Source: Acinetobacter celticus (GTDB lineage Bacteria; Pseudomonadota; Gammaproteobacteria; Pseudomonadales; Moraxellaceae). Taken from it: a stretch of 64,000 nt of DNA. Shown here one piece after another: positions 17,429 through 27,091 of this stretch. Position 1 is the first letter of the stretch, and each line of letters starts with the position of its first letter. The DNA lies in NCBI RefSeq assembly GCF_001707755.1, contig NZ_MBDL01000009.1, positions 62,001-126,000 of the forward strand, written 5' to 3'. The position numbers and the translations under genes were made by a program. Below the pieces are notes generated by a model that was not told the origin of the DNA, searched no databases, and saw nothing but the letters and a program-made list of their open reading frames with translations.

Positions 17429-17959
17429 ATGAAAATCAATACACTAATTCTAAGTGCTGTTCTTACTGCTTCTGCGTTCACCATGACAACAGCACATGCA
17501 GGAAACACCACCAATACCGCAATTACTTCTGCACTCGGCGGTGTTGTCGGTGCTGCGGTAGGTAAACAGATGGGTGGCTCTACAGGTGCAATGATTGGTT
17601 CTGCAATTGGTGGCGGTGCAGGTGCAGCCGTATCTGCTGACCGTCGTGACCGAAATGGCGCAATTATTGGCGGTGCATTAGGTGGCGCAGGTGGCTATAC
17701 CGTCGGTAAAAATATGGGTGGCACCAATGGTGGTTATATTGGCGCAGCGGCTGGTTCTGCTGGTGGTGCAATTTTAGGTCAAAAAGTAAGTGAAGACCGT
17801 CGATATGACGATGAACGATATGACCGTCGTTATAATGACAGAGGCTATAACAACCGTGGTGGTTACCGTTCTAGTCATTATCGCCACAATGATCGTAGTT
17901 ATTACAGCAAAGACAATGGTCGCCATTTAGGTCACTATAAAAATGGCAAACGCCATTAA
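17429..17959 (+). CDS. Exported glycine-zipper protein (second of a tandem pair)
   Basis: The 176-residue protein has a signal peptide (cut near TAHA-GN), a glycine-zipper body from residue ~27 to ~120 with VGKQMGGSTGAMIGSAIGGG and VGKNMGGTNGGYIGAAAG, and a 60-residue tail rich in Tyr, Arg, Asp and Asn (RYDDERYDRRYNDRGYNN). The body is closely related to the protein at 16792. It has a better ribosome binding site (TTAGGAG, seven bases before the ATG) than its neighbour and its own terminator, so the two are separate transcripts. The tail is low-complexity and probably disordered; function is unknown. Confidence 0.8.
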   Translation: MKINTLILSAVLTASAFTMTTAHAGNTTNTAITSALGGVVGAAVGKQMGGSTGAMIGSAIGGGAGAAVSADRRDRNGAIIGGALGGAGGYTVGKNMGGTNGGYIGAAAGSAGGAILGQKVSEDRRYDDERYDRRYNDRGYNNRGGYRSSHYRHNDRSYYSKDNGRHLGHYKNGKRH

Positions 17960-17979
17960 GTCATTCTGATATTGACAAA

Positions 17980-18003
17980 AAAAGCACCTTGGGTGCTTTT
18001 TTT
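17980..18003 (+). terminator. Rho-independent terminator
   Basis: AGCACC/GGTGCT stem with a short loop, preceded by A-run and followed by T7. It has nearly the same stem as the terminator of the upstream paralogue. The rest of the gap up to 18281 shows nothing recognisable. Confidence 0.9.
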
Positions 18004-18281
18004 GGACTTACATTTATAATATTTCAGCGCTTTATTTTTTCTTCCCATCACCAATCCGCTTATTAACGACCGTTCAAACAATGCTTTGCCAAAGTCACGC
18101 TCCTTTCATGTTTCAAAAACATATTTAGCCTATGACTTCTACTTTTTGCTCTACATCAATTTACTAACTTTCGGCCTATTTACAGACCCTCTGTGCCTGA
18201 TTTTACAAAATGCCCTACTGGACTAAAAAAGATACCCATTCAATACAGCAATCCATAACTAAAATATCTATATAACTCTAA

Positions 18282-18515
18282 CTACACTGCTTGCCACTGC
18301 TGATGCACCTCTTCTGAATTTTTATTTAACACCACTTGATTGTCATGGAGTTCTGCAACCCAAGACAATGGAATTAAATGATGCATACCATCGCCAGATT
18401 CATGTCGCCTTAACTTCAGCTGATCTGTTCCTTCTAAATGATCCACCGTACCCACTTTTGTACCACAGGATGCAATGACCTCTGCATGTTTTTGAATGCT
18501 GTTAAAATCTGTCAT
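18282..18515 (-). CDS. DUF2171-family small protein
   Basis: The 77-residue protein matches the DUF2171 pattern: an N-terminal HAEVIASCGTKVGTVDHLEG, a central LKLRRHESGDGMHHLIPLSW and a C-terminal VVLNKNSEEVHQQW. The family has a PRC-barrel-like beta fold and no established function. The start has GGGAG six bases upstream. It is a single gene, divergent from the luciferase-like oxidoreductase, 307 bases away. Confidence 0.8.
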   Translation of the reverse strand: MTDFNSIQKHAEVIASCGTKVGTVDHLEGTDQLKLRRHESGDGMHHLIPLSWVAELHDNQVVLNKNSEEVHQQWQAV

Positions 18516-18746
18516 TATCTACTCCCAGCCCTAATTATATGTGGTATTAATCTAACTGTTTTTCAGGCTTATTCTGCTTATTGTTTAAAACAAACACACA
18601 ACTCCTCTTAAGACTTACAATAAGAAACACCATAGTAAAAGAGTCATAAAATGAAACACTCAATATAAATATTAAAGTGAATCAATACAAATAAACACAA
18701 TATGTAATGACAATTACAGTACTTTCCCCAGCAACCTAGCGCCCCA

Positions 18747-18768
18747 TATATCGCTACATTTCGATATA
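18747..18768. promoter_or_regulatory. Palindromic operator-like site, copy 1
   Basis: TATATCG-N8-CGATATA. It repeats at 18781-18802; both copies follow a GCCCCA block, so a ~34-base unit is repeated directly. Position upstream of the oxidoreductase suggests a repressor site; the regulator is unknown. Confidence 0.6.
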
Positions 18769-18780
18769 CATCGCCCCACT

Positions 18781-18802
18781 TATATCGTATTATTTCGATA
18801 TA
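18781..18802. promoter_or_regulatory. Palindromic operator-like site, copy 2
   Basis: Same TATATCG-N8-CGATATA arms, 34 bases from copy 1, ending 20 bases before the oxidoreductase ATG. Confidence 0.6.
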
Positions 18803-18822
18803 TAGTATTTGTGAGATAAAAT

Positions 18823-19827
18823 ATGCGCTCATTGCAAACGACTCAGTTTTCAATTCTTGAATTGGCGCCAGTACGTGATGACCAACCCGTTGCGTTTTCT
18901 TTACATCATGCCCTAGAGCTTGCACGACACGCAGAAAAACTGGGTTATGCACGTTTATGGTTGGCTGAACATCACAATATGGAAGGGATTGCTAGCTCAG
19001 CAACAGCCGTTTTATTGGGATATTTACTGGCCAATACCACAACATTAAAAGTGGGTTCTGGTGGCATTATGTTGCCCAACCATGCGCCATTGGTCGTTGC
19101 AGAACAATTTGGCACATTGGCTACCTTGTACCCGAACCGTGTGGAATTAGGTCTTGGCCGTGCTCCAGGTACAGATCCACATACCATGCGTGCCCTGCGC
19201 CGCGGTCGACAAGAAACTGAAGATCAATTTCCACAAGATGTGAATGAAATTCTCTATTATTTTAAAGATGCACAGCCTAATCAGCGCATTATTGCCACAC
19301 CAGGTCAAGGTACACATGTGCCTGTTTGGTTATTAGGTTCAAGTTTATTCAGCGCTCAGTTGGCTGCAAAATTAGGTCTGCCCTATTCCTTTGCATCACA
19401 CTTTGCGCCACGCATGTTGGGGCAAGCCATTCAGCTTTACCGTGACAACTTCGAGGCTTCTGAATATTTAGCCAAACCTTATGTCTCTATGGGAGTTCCA
19501 ACCATTATTGCGGAAACAGATGAAGAAGCACAGTATTTAGCCACCACGCCTTATCAACGCGTCCTCAATATGATTCGTGGACAGCGAGGCAAATTAAAAC
19601 CACCTGTAGAAAGCATGGATGGGCTTTGGTCAACCGCAGAAAAAATGTCGGTCGATAATTTTTATGCCATGGCACAAATTGGCTCAAACAGTACGGTCAA
19701 GGCTGGTTTAGAAAAACTGTTAGAAAAATATGATGTCGATGAATTTATCTTTACTTGTGACATCTATGATACAGACAAACGTTTGCAAAGCTTTGAACGC
19801 TTAATGGACATTAAAAACAATACTTAA
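18823..19827 (+). CDS. Luciferase-like (LLM class) flavin-dependent oxidoreductase
   Basis: The 334-residue protein is a bacterial-luciferase-like monooxygenase of the YhbW/MsnO8 type: [12 protein letters not shown] at the N-terminus, [59 protein letters not shown] and a C-terminal FERLMDI. Such enzymes use reduced FMN; the substrate is not known. The two palindromes directly upstream suggest that expression is controlled by a dimeric repressor, perhaps one answering to the substrate. A terminator follows at 19857-19882. Confidence 0.87.
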   Translation: MRSLQTTQFSILELAPVRDDQPVAFSLHHALELARHAEKLGYARLWLAEHHNMEGIASSATAVLLGYLLANTTTLKVGSGGIMLPNHAPLVVAEQFGTLATLYPNRVELGLGRAPGTDPHTMRALRRGRQETEDQFPQDVNEILYYFKDAQPNQRIIATPGQGTHVPVWLLGSSLFSAQLAAKLGLPYSFASHFAPRMLGQAIQLYRDNFEASEYLAKPYVSMGVPTIIAETDEEAQYLATTPYQRVLNMIRGQRGKLKPPVESMDGLWSTAEKMSVDNFYAMAQIGSNSTVKAGLEKLLEKYDVDEFIFTCDIYDTDKRLQSFERLMDIKNNT

Positions 19828-19856
19828 GGTTTGCTCTACTTATTCTTAAGACTTAA

Positions 19857-19882
19857 AGCACTGCATCTAGCCAGTGCTTTTT
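19857..19882 (+). terminator. Rho-independent terminator
   Basis: AGCACTG/CAGTGCT stem, eight-base loop, then a T-run. Confidence 0.8.
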
Positions 19883-19987
19883 AATAACCCTGAAAAAACT
19901 GTAGCAAATATATAAACCCCATTGCCTTCTTCATACTTTTCAGCATAATTAAACCATAACAATGAACTCTAAAATAAGGATAACAAT

Positions 19988-20455
19988 ATGAATCAATACA
20001 TAAATAAGCCCACACCTGCTTTTGTCGCGGCCAGCTGGGTCGCATTATTGGCGGGTGCCGCAACCTATTGTATCGGTCTATTTAATGCAAATTTGCTGTT
20101 AAATGAAAAAGGGTATTATCTAATTTTAATTTTATATGGCTTATTTTCATCTGTTTCTTTACAGAAAATTATCCGTGACAAACTTGAAGGCGTTCACGTC
20201 ACTCATATTTACTATGGGCTGTGTTGGGCATCTGTCGCCATCTGCATTGCTTTACTTGCGATCGGCTTATTTAATGCCAATTTAGCTTTAAGTGAAAAAG
20301 GCTTTTATATTATGGCTTTTTTACTCAGTTTATTTGGTGCAGTGGCAGTACAAAAAAATATCCGCGATATGGAATATCTACGACAGCACAATTCAAGTGA
20401 TCATTTAGAATTAAAAAACAACAAAAGCTTACCGGAAAATGAACCTCTCGATTAA
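19988..20455 (+). CDS. YiaA/YiaB-type inner-membrane protein
   Basis: The 155-residue protein contains two copies of the two-helix YiaAB domain. Each copy has an IGLFNANL..(N/S)EKG(Y/F)Y motif followed by a second helix and (Q)K(I/N)IRD: roughly residues 12-62 and 75-127. Four transmembrane segments are expected. The C-terminus is polar. AAGGAT lies just before the ATG. The family's role is unknown. Confidence 0.85.
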   Translation: MNQYINKPTPAFVAASWVALLAGAATYCIGLFNANLLLNEKGYYLILILYGLFSSVSLQKIIRDKLEGVHVTHIYYGLCWASVAICIALLAIGLFNANLALSEKGFYIMAFLLSLFGAVAVQKNIRDMEYLRQHNSSDHLELKNNKSLPENEPLD

Positions 20456-20610
20456 ATATAACTCTCTTATCAATCACGATAGATAGTGCGCCTTTTTCAA
20501 AGATGACTGATCAGCTTGCATTCTGCACTTTACCGTTTCTTAATTCTTCGTTATCAATAGCGTAATAAAGAACCTAAACGATATAAAACGAATAACATTG
20601 GAAAAATAAT

Positions 20611-21177
20611 ATGGTCACTTTTAAGCAGGATGCGCCCTCGTCTACCTTTAAAAATGTAGCAACAGACTTCCAGACATTTCAAGGAGTTTTAGTACAATCT
20701 AAAGAGATGAAAGATTTCGATTTCAGCCACAAAAATGTCGCAATTTTAAGTATCGATCAACATTCTGCAAGCCTGCTTAGCAATGTATGTGAACAAGCGA
20801 CCCATGTGGCTGTCTTTCAAATTCACCCACATTTCATACTACCTAAAACTGAACGTTTTATGCAAAAATTGATTCAACATCCACTGGTTATGAAAAACCG
20901 ACGCTTATTTAACCACCGTATAAAAAGTTTGTTGGCACTTCGATTTTTAGAAGATCAAGTTAAAGATACATGGCTCAAACACTTATTAATGCCCAATACC
21001 GCAATCCAAAATAAAGTTTTCTTAAAGGCCGATCACTATTACTCTTCACTACAACGAGAGAACTGTACCTTAGTGACTTGGCCAATTATTAAAATTCACG
21101 AACATGGTATTCAAGCCATTAATGGAGATATTTATGCATGTGACGTTATTGTGCATAACCCTGAAGAATCCCTATAA
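20611..21177 (+). CDS. Truncated flavin-containing monooxygenase-like protein
   Basis: The 188-residue frame corresponds to the middle, NADPH-binding part of FMO/Baeyer-Villiger monooxygenases: HKNVAILSIDQHSASLLSNV (where the GxGxS/A motif should be), HVAVFQIHPHFILPK, LMPNTAIQNKVFLKADHYYSS, and GIQAINGDIYACDVIVHN. The glycine motif is lost (SIDQHSAS) and neither the N-terminal FAD-binding domain nor the C-terminal part is present. The frame is nevertheless intact and has its own ribosome binding site (GGA) and terminator. It is either a relic or a small protein with a new role; oxygenase activity is very unlikely. Assignment is by eye. Confidence 0.6.
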   Translation: MVTFKQDAPSSTFKNVATDFQTFQGVLVQSKEMKDFDFSHKNVAILSIDQHSASLLSNVCEQATHVAVFQIHPHFILPKTERFMQKLIQHPLVMKNRRLFNHRIKSLLALRFLEDQVKDTWLKHLLMPNTAIQNKVFLKADHYYSSLQRENCTLVTWPIIKIHEHGIQAINGDIYACDVIVHNPEESL

Positions 21178-21211
21178 GCCTACCCAAAAAAAGATATAAA
21201 AATGAACCTTG

Positions 21212-21243
21212 ATTAGGCTTGTATCTTGCAGGCCTAATTTTAT
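21212..21243 (+). terminator. Rho-independent terminator
   Basis: ATTAGGC/GCCTAAT stem (extendable inward with wobble pairs) followed by TTTTAT. The remaining bases up to 21425 hold nothing recognisable. Confidence 0.65.
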
Positions 21244-21425
21244 AAAGCCTCATCGTTTCATTCCACCCCACAATCTGTCTGTGTATTTTTCACTCAACAA
21301 AAAAGCAGATACAATTCAAAAACAAGTCACTATCTATAGAGTTTAAAAAATTTCATTCATAGAAAATACTCTGTTTTTTATATTATTTTCACCTAATAAG
21401 TAAAACCACCCTCAATTTACGCAAT

Positions 21426-21455
21426 AAAAAAGAGCCATATAAGATGGCTCTTTCA
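21426..21455 (-). terminator. Rho-independent terminator after ppsR
   Basis: AGAGCCAT/ATGGCTCT stem (21431-21438 with 21444-21451) and a T-run on the minus strand. Confidence 0.85.
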
Positions 21456-21478
21456 TTACAAATTTTAATTTAAAAAAA

Positions 21479-22315
21479 TTAACCAATACGACGTTTTAGA
21501 CCCGTCATTTGCAGAACACGCGTTGAGATTTCTTCAATCGACATTTCAGAAACATCTAAGTATTTAATGCCTTCTGAAATATAAATACCTTCTACCGCAC
21601 GAAGTTCCATCTGACATTGGCTAAAACTTGCATAACGGCTATTGGCTTTACGTTCAGTACGAATCGCGACAAGGCGCTCTGCATCAATCATTAAGCCAAA
21701 TAATTTATGCTTATGTTCTCTTAAAACAGCAGGTAAACGGTTATCGTCCAAATCTTCTTCTGTTAATGGGTAATTTGCAACACGTATACCAAATTGTAAT
21801 GACAAATAAATAGACGTTGGGGTTTTTCCTGAACGCGAAACACCAATTAAAATCAAATCAGCTTTGTCATAATGGCGTGTACGTGCACCATCATCGTTAT
21901 CTAAAGCGAAATGTACAGCATCAATTCGGGCCTTATAAGACGCTGAATCTGTCACGGCATGAGTCTGTCCGACTAAAGTTGTAGGCGAAGTCCCCAACTC
22001 TTCCGACAATTTACTAATAAGACCTTCAAATACATCAAGATTTATTGCATTTGCGGTATTAATAATATCGCGTACATATTGATCAACCAATGTGTCAAAT
22101 ACCAACGGTTTTTCACCATCTTGTTGCGCTCGAAGATTGATCTCAGCTACGACATTAGTCGCGGCCTCTTCAGTGGTAATATAAGGAATAATATGAATGT
22201 CAAAATCAACATGTGGAAACTGCGCTAATAGCGAGTGTCCAAGGGTTTCAGCGGTAATTGCAGTACCATCGGAAATAAAGAAAACACTGCGCTGAATTTG
22301 TTTGGTTTCTGACAT
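21479..22315 (-). CDS. ppsR: Phosphoenolpyruvate synthase regulatory protein (bifunctional kinase/pyrophosphorylase)
   Basis: The 278-residue DUF299-family protein phosphorylates and dephosphorylates PEP synthase, switching it off or on. Motifs visible: FFISDGTAITAETLGHSLL, DLILIGVSRSGKTPTSIYL (P-loop-like with the GVSRSGKTPTS signature), and IRTERKANSRYAS. GAGGAG sits seven bases before the ATG at 22315; a longer frame adds five residues without such a signal. It diverges from its target ppsA across 154 bases. Confidence 0.95.
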   Translation of the reverse strand: MSETKQIQRSVFFISDGTAITAETLGHSLLAQFPHVDFDIHIIPYITTEEAATNVVAEINLRAQQDGEKPLVFDTLVDQYVRDIINTANAINLDVFEGLISKLSEELGTSPTTLVGQTHAVTDSASYKARIDAVHFALDNDDGARTRHYDKADLILIGVSRSGKTPTSIYLSLQFGIRVANYPLTEEDLDDNRLPAVLREHKHKLFGLMIDAERLVAIRTERKANSRYASFSQCQMELRAVEGIYISEGIKYLDVSEMSIEEISTRVLQMTGLKRRIG

Positions 22316-22469
22316 TAAAATTCTCCTCAAATATTTGTCTTAGTGCTATATAATCTTTATAGTAAGCCATCTTACATGACTGTCACTTGGTAAAATCAAA
22401 ATACTAGGTAGATTTGTTATAATTTCATGCCAAGATAGTGAATAAAACTGCAAAAGTGGAGTAACAACT

Positions 22470-24848
22470 TTGGAAGCGCGCGTAATTGGTCTAGAAAAAT
22501 TAGGGAAACACGACGTTGAACTCGTGGGCGGGAAAAACTCATCACTCGGTGAGATGATCAGCCACTTGTCAAATGCAGGTGTCTCTGTACCGGGTGGTTT
22601 TGCAACGACAGCGAATGCTTACCGTGAATTCCTCGAGCAAAGTGGCCTTAACGCTAAAATTAATGCAGAACTTGCTGCGCTTGATGTAGAAGACGTTATT
22701 GCCTTAGCCGAAACTGGTGCAAAAATTCGTCAATGGATTGTCGATACTCCTCTTACCGTCGAACTAGAAAAAGAAGTTCGTGAAGCTTTTGCAGAACTTT
22801 CTAACGGCAATCCAGAAATCTCGGTTGCCGTTCGTTCATCTGCAACTGCAGAAGACTTACCAGATGCCTCTTTCGCAGGTCAACAAGAAACTTTCTTGAA
22901 CATCCGCGGCATTGACAACGTACTGATTGCCATTAAAGAAGTTTTTGCATCATTGTATAACGACCGCGCAATCGCTTACCGTGTACATCAAAACTTTGCA
23001 CATGATGTTGTTGCCCTATCTGCGGGTATTCAGCGTATGGTTCGTTCAGAAACAGGTGCTGCTGGTGTTATGTTTACACTGGACACTGAATCGGGTTTCC
23101 GTGATGTTGTATTCATTACAGCCTCTTATGGCTTGGGTGAAATGGTCGTTCAAGGCGCAGTAAACCCTGACGAATTCTATTTATCTAAACCATTGCTTAA
23201 TGCGGGCAAACACTCAATTTTACGTCGTAATCTTGGCTCTAAACATCAAAAAATGATTTATGGCGAAGAAGCATCTGCGGGTAAATCAGTGGTTGTTATC
23301 GACGTTGAAAAACAAGAACGCCAACAATTTTCATTAAACGACCATGAGCTTCAAGAACTTGCTAAACAAGCTTTAATCATTGAAAACCATTACGGTTCAC
23401 CAATGGATATTGAATGGGCTAAAGATGGCGATGACGAACAAATTTATATCGTACAAGCCCGTCCTGAAACTGTAAAAAGTCGCGAAAATGTCGGCACCAT
23501 GGAACGTTACCTTTTAAAACAAAAAGGTACTGTGGTCTGTGAAGGCCGTTCAATTGGTCAACGTATTGGTTCAGGTAAAGTACGTATTGTTACGTCTATT
23601 AAAGAAATGGACAAAGTACAACCAGGCGACGTTCTTGTTTCGGACATGACTGACCCAGACTGGGAACCAGTCATGAAACGTGCAGCTGCAATTATCACCA
23701 ACCGTGGTGGTCGTACCTGTCACGCTGCAATCATTGCACGTGAATTAGGTGTACCTGCAATTGTAGGTTGTGGTAATGCAACTGAAGTGCTTACCGATGG
23801 TCAAGAAGTGACTGTTTCATGTGCCGAAGGCGACATGGGCTTTATCTATGAAGGTGCGTTAGATTTCGAAATTCAACGTAACTCAATTGAATCTATGCCT
23901 TCACTACCGTTCAAAATCATGATGAACGTCGGTAACCCTGACCGTGCATTTGACTTCGCGCAAATTCCAAACGAAGGTATTGGCCTTGCACGTTTAGAAT
24001 TCATCATCAACCGTATGATTGGTGTGCATCCTAAAGCATTGTTAAACATTGATAGCTTACCACGTGAAACACGTGCTGCTGTGATGGCGCGTACTGCGGG
24101 CTACTCTTCTCCAATCGAATTCTATGTAGAAAAATTAGTTGAAGGTATCTCTACCCTTGCTGCCGCTTTTGCCGACAAACCAGTCATTGTTCGTATGTCT
24201 GACTTCAAGTCAAACGAATATGCGAACTTAATTGGCGGTAAGTTGTACGAGCCAGAAGAAGAAAACCCAATGTTGGGCTTCCGTGGCGCAAGTCGCTACG
24301 TGTCTGATAATTTCCGTGACTGCTTCGAATTAGAATGTCGCGCACTGAAAAAAGCACGTGATGAAATGGGCTTAACCAACATTCAAATCATGATTCCTTT
24401 TGTACGTACAGTTGCAGAAGCGAAACGTGTCATTGAATTATTGGGTCAAAACGGTCTTAAGCGTGGTGAAAACGGCCTTAAAGTGATCATGATGTGCGAA
24501 TTACCAACCAATGCATTATTGGCTGAACAATTCCTTGAGCACTTCGATGGTTTCTCTATCGGTTCTAACGACTTGACTCAGTTAACACTTGGTCTAGACC
24601 GTGACTCGGGTATTGTTTCTCACCTGTTTGATGAACGTGACCCAGCGGTTAAAGCGCTTCTTTCAATGGCAATTCATGCTTGTCGTAAAGCGGGTAAATA
24701 TGTAGGTATTTGTGGTCAAGGCCCATCTGACCATCCTGATCTTGCCCAATGGTTAATGGAACAAGGAATTGAATCTGTTTCATTGAATCCAGACTCTGTT
24801 TTAGATACTTGGTTCTTCCTTGCAGAAGAAAAGACTAAACAAGCTTAA
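22470..24848 (+). CDS. ppsA: Phosphoenolpyruvate synthase
   Basis: The 792-residue enzyme makes PEP from pyruvate and ATP, the entry to gluconeogenesis from three-carbon compounds. The N-terminal nucleotide-binding domain ([31 protein letters not shown]), the phosphohistidine domain with the catalytic His in [14 protein letters not shown], and the C-terminal PEP-binding barrel ([29 protein letters not shown]) are complete. The first codon is TTG, with GGAG eight bases before it; no nearby in-frame ATG fits the conserved N-terminus. A TATAAT at 22418-22423 may be its -10 box. A terminator follows at 24861. Confidence 0.97.
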   Translation: MEARVIGLEKLGKHDVELVGGKNSSLGEMISHLSNAGVSVPGGFATTANAYREFLEQSGLNAKINAELAALDVEDVIALAETGAKIRQWIVDTPLTVELEKEVREAFAELSNGNPEISVAVRSSATAEDLPDASFAGQQETFLNIRGIDNVLIAIKEVFASLYNDRAIAYRVHQNFAHDVVALSAGIQRMVRSETGAAGVMFTLDTESGFRDVVFITASYGLGEMVVQGAVNPDEFYLSKPLLNAGKHSILRRNLGSKHQKMIYGEEASAGKSVVVIDVEKQERQQFSLNDHELQELAKQALIIENHYGSPMDIEWAKDGDDEQIYIVQARPETVKSRENVGTMERYLLKQKGTVVCEGRSIGQRIGSGKVRIVTSIKEMDKVQPGDVLVSDMTDPDWEPVMKRAAAIITNRGGRTCHAAIIARELGVPAIVGCGNATEVLTDGQEVTVSCAEGDMGFIYEGALDFEIQRNSIESMPSLPFKIMMNVGNPDRAFDFAQIPNEGIGLARLEFIINRMIGVHPKALLNIDSLPRETRAAVMARTAGYSSPIEFYVEKLVEGISTLAAAFADKPVIVRMSDFKSNEYANLIGGKLYEPEEENPMLGFRGASRYVSDNFRDCFELECRALKKARDEMGLTNIQIMIPFVRTVAEAKRVIELLGQNGLKRGENGLKVIMMCELPTNALLAEQFLEHFDGFSIGSNDLTQLTLGLDRDSGIVSHLFDERDPAVKALLSMAIHACRKAGKYVGICGQGPSDHPDLAQWLMEQGIESVSLNPDSVLDTWFFLAEEKTKQA

Positions 24849-24860
24849 TAAAACATGTTA

Positions 24861-24889
24861 AAAAAGACCCTCTCGTAGGGTCTTTTTTT
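24861..24889 (+). terminator. Rho-independent terminator after ppsA
   Basis: AAAGACCCT/AGGGTCTTT stem with a five-base loop and T7. Confidence 0.92.
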
Positions 24890-24935
24890 ATCTACGATTT
24901 TTTGTTTTTTAGATTTATTTTGAGAATTGAGTTTT

Positions 24936-25712
24936 ATGCAAATTTACTTGGCGAGAAATAACCAACAAGCCGGTCCTTATAGTTTAGAGCAAATCAACCA
25001 AATGCTTGCCAGCCAACAAGTACTTTTGACCGATCTTGCATGGCACCAAGGGATGCCTGAATGGAAAGCTTTAGGTGAACTCACACAAGGTAAACTCATC
25101 TACCAGCCAGAAGGATATATTGCGCCTGCCAGTGAGCAACCTTTTCAGGCACAGGCAACAACGCAATCAACAGCAGTGAAGCCACAAACAAATGCTCAGC
25201 AAACCTTAGCTTCAATTCCAAGTCGTGTGCTGGCGAAAATTGTCGATATTCTTTTATGGGTTCCTGCAACCTATATTTTAACGGGTTTCTTTTCAGAAAA
25301 AGAAGCAGCACAATTTAATGCCTATAACATCCAATTTATGGATGCAATGTTTGGCACAGTCGCCAACCCGACATTGGCACAAGAATTACAAACTAAAATG
25401 GTGGAAATGTTTCCGCAACAAGCATGGATTGCAATGGGTATTTACTTATTCATCATGCTTGCGATTCAGGCTTTTCTGATTGCTAAATCGGGGCAATCTA
25501 TTGGTAAAAAACTCACCAAAATTAAGATTGTAGATGCTGAAACAGGTGAAAAAACGTCCCTGCTACGTGCCTTTACCTTAAGAAGTGTCTTGTTTATTTT
25601 CTTAAATTTTGTGTTTATGTTCATTGCAATTGTAGATCTTGCCTTTGGATTTGGGGCAAAACGTCAAACTTTGCACGATAAAGTTGCCAAAACCAAGGTC
25701 ATTAAACAGTAA
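24936..25712 (+). CDS. GYF_2-RDD domain membrane protein
   Basis: The protein (258 residues from the ATG at 24936) begins with a GYF_2-type domain, YLARNNQQAGPYSLEQINQM and DLAWHQGMPEWKAL, which in other proteins binds proline-rich peptides. A polar Q/T-rich linker (residues ~65-90) follows, then an RDD domain with three hydrophobic segments: SRVLAKIVDILLW, AKSGQSIGKKLTKIKIVD and RQTLHDKVAKTKVI. RDD proteins are inner-membrane proteins of mostly unknown function; some act as ion antiporters. It is a lone gene between ppsA and cyoABCDE. An in-frame TTG at 24927 is an alternative start. Confidence 0.82.
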   Translation: MQIYLARNNQQAGPYSLEQINQMLASQQVLLTDLAWHQGMPEWKALGELTQGKLIYQPEGYIAPASEQPFQAQATTQSTAVKPQTNAQQTLASIPSRVLAKIVDILLWVPATYILTGFFSEKEAAQFNAYNIQFMDAMFGTVANPTLAQELQTKMVEMFPQQAWIAMGIYLFIMLAIQAFLIAKSGQSIGKKLTKIKIVDAETGEKTSLLRAFTLRSVLFIFLNFVFMFIAIVDLAFGFGAKRQTLHDKVAKTKVIKQ

Positions 25713-26017
25713 ATTATAAAATAAAATGGGGGATGAACTTTTCACCTCCACTTTATCCTAGCATATTGAAATTAAAATAAAATTCTTATAAAAAACACTT
25801 AATTCTGACCAGTAAAATTGGTTTTTATAACAGCCATTTAAAGCATGTTTATGTATAGCTTAGTTTCCCGATATGAGGCATAATCCCCTTCAACGTAGCG
25901 GTGTCTCATGATTGAGACCGATTTTCCATGTCTAAAAAAATCGTTTGCAATCATGCGCCACTATAATCGCTATCCCATATTTAATTAGGGAATGGGACTC
26001 TTCACCGAGGTTGTAAA
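25713..26017. promoter_or_regulatory. 305-base region upstream of the cyo operon
   Basis: The region should hold the cyo promoter. A TATAAT at 25962-25967 is a candidate -10 box, but no -35 box lies at normal spacing. An imperfect hairpin occurs at 25899-25920 (TCTCA-TGAT-TGAGA core, outer CGG/CCG, a two-base bulge). No open frame. Confidence 0.4.
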
Positions 26018-27088
26018 ATGAGACAAACGATTTTAGCTGTATTGTCTTTATCTGCGATGGCTGCGCTCTTAACTGGGTGTGGCGGTGATATGGTACTTCT
26101 AAACTCAAAAGGTCCAGTAGCACAAGGTCAATCAGATCTTATGATGACTGCGATCTATTTAATGCTTCTAGTGGTGATTCCATCAGCACTTATGGCAGTT
26201 TGGTTTAGCTGGAAATATCGCGCATCGAATAAAGATGCAGACTATAAACCTACATGGGCACACTCAACTGCAATTGAAGTTGTAGTATGGGGTGTTCCTG
26301 TAATTATTATTGGTATTTTAGCGTGGTTAACTTGGTGGGGTTCCCACAAGTATGACCCATACCGCCCAGTTGATTCAGATAAAGCTCCTTTAACTGTTCA
26401 AGTTATTGCTGAACAATTCAAATGGATCTTCATCTACCCAGAACAGGACATTGCGACTGTTAACGAATTACGCTTCCCAGAACAAACTCCGGTTAGCCTT
26501 CGTTTAACGTCTAACTTTACAATGAACTCGTTCTTTATCCCTGCATTGTCTGGTCAGATTTATGCAATGGCGGGTATGCAAACTCACCTGAATTTCTTAG
26601 CAAATGAAACTAGCCCAGCCGAAGGCTACCGTGGTTTCTCTGCGAACTATTCAGGCTATGGCTTCTCACAAATGCGCTTCCGTGCTCATTCTGTGACAGA
26701 TGCTCAGTTTGCTGAATGGGTAAATGCAGTTAAAGCAGGTAAGGGTTCAACTATTAACCCTAACGCAGTTCAAAAAGCTGTTTTAGACCAAGCTGAATTT
26801 GCAACCTTACGTGACGGTAACCGTGGTAAGCACCAAATCGAAGCATTAGTGGCAAAAGCAACGACTCCAGAAGAAAAGGCTGCTGCTGAAGCAATGAAGC
26901 CTTATCCGACTAAGCCACACCCAGTGACTTATTATTCTTCAGTAGAACCTAAATTGTTCGAATCTGTGATTCACAAATACATGAGTAACTACCACGGTGC
27001 TGATCACTCAGCTACAGGTACGCACGAAGCAGCTGCTTCTGAAACTCATGCAAATGCTGGTCATTCGACTGCTTCTGTAGGGGAATAA
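26018..27088 (+). CDS. cyoA: Cytochrome bo3 ubiquinol oxidase subunit II
   Basis: The 356-residue subunit begins with a lipoprotein signal peptide (lipobox LLTGC), then two transmembrane segments and the cupredoxin-fold domain (VQVIAEQFKWIFIYPEQDIA, TSNFTMNSFFIPALSGQIY, MQTHLNFLAN) that in quinol oxidases lacks the CuA ligands. The C-terminal ~100 residues are longer than in E. coli and end in an Ala/His/Ser-rich tail. GAGG lies seven bases before the ATG. It is the first gene of cyoABCDE, whose enzyme oxidises ubiquinol, reduces oxygen to water and pumps protons. Confidence 0.97.
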   Translation: MRQTILAVLSLSAMAALLTGCGGDMVLLNSKGPVAQGQSDLMMTAIYLMLLVVIPSALMAVWFSWKYRASNKDADYKPTWAHSTAIEVVVWGVPVIIIGILAWLTWWGSHKYDPYRPVDSDKAPLTVQVIAEQFKWIFIYPEQDIATVNELRFPEQTPVSLRLTSNFTMNSFFIPALSGQIYAMAGMQTHLNFLANETSPAEGYRGFSANYSGYGFSQMRFRAHSVTDAQFAEWVNAVKAGKGSTINPNAVQKAVLDQAEFATLRDGNRGKHQIEALVAKATTPEEKAAAEAMKPYPTKPHPVTYYSSVEPKLFESVIHKYMSNYHGADHSATGTHEAAASETHANAGHSTASVGE

Positions 27089-27091
27089 GAC

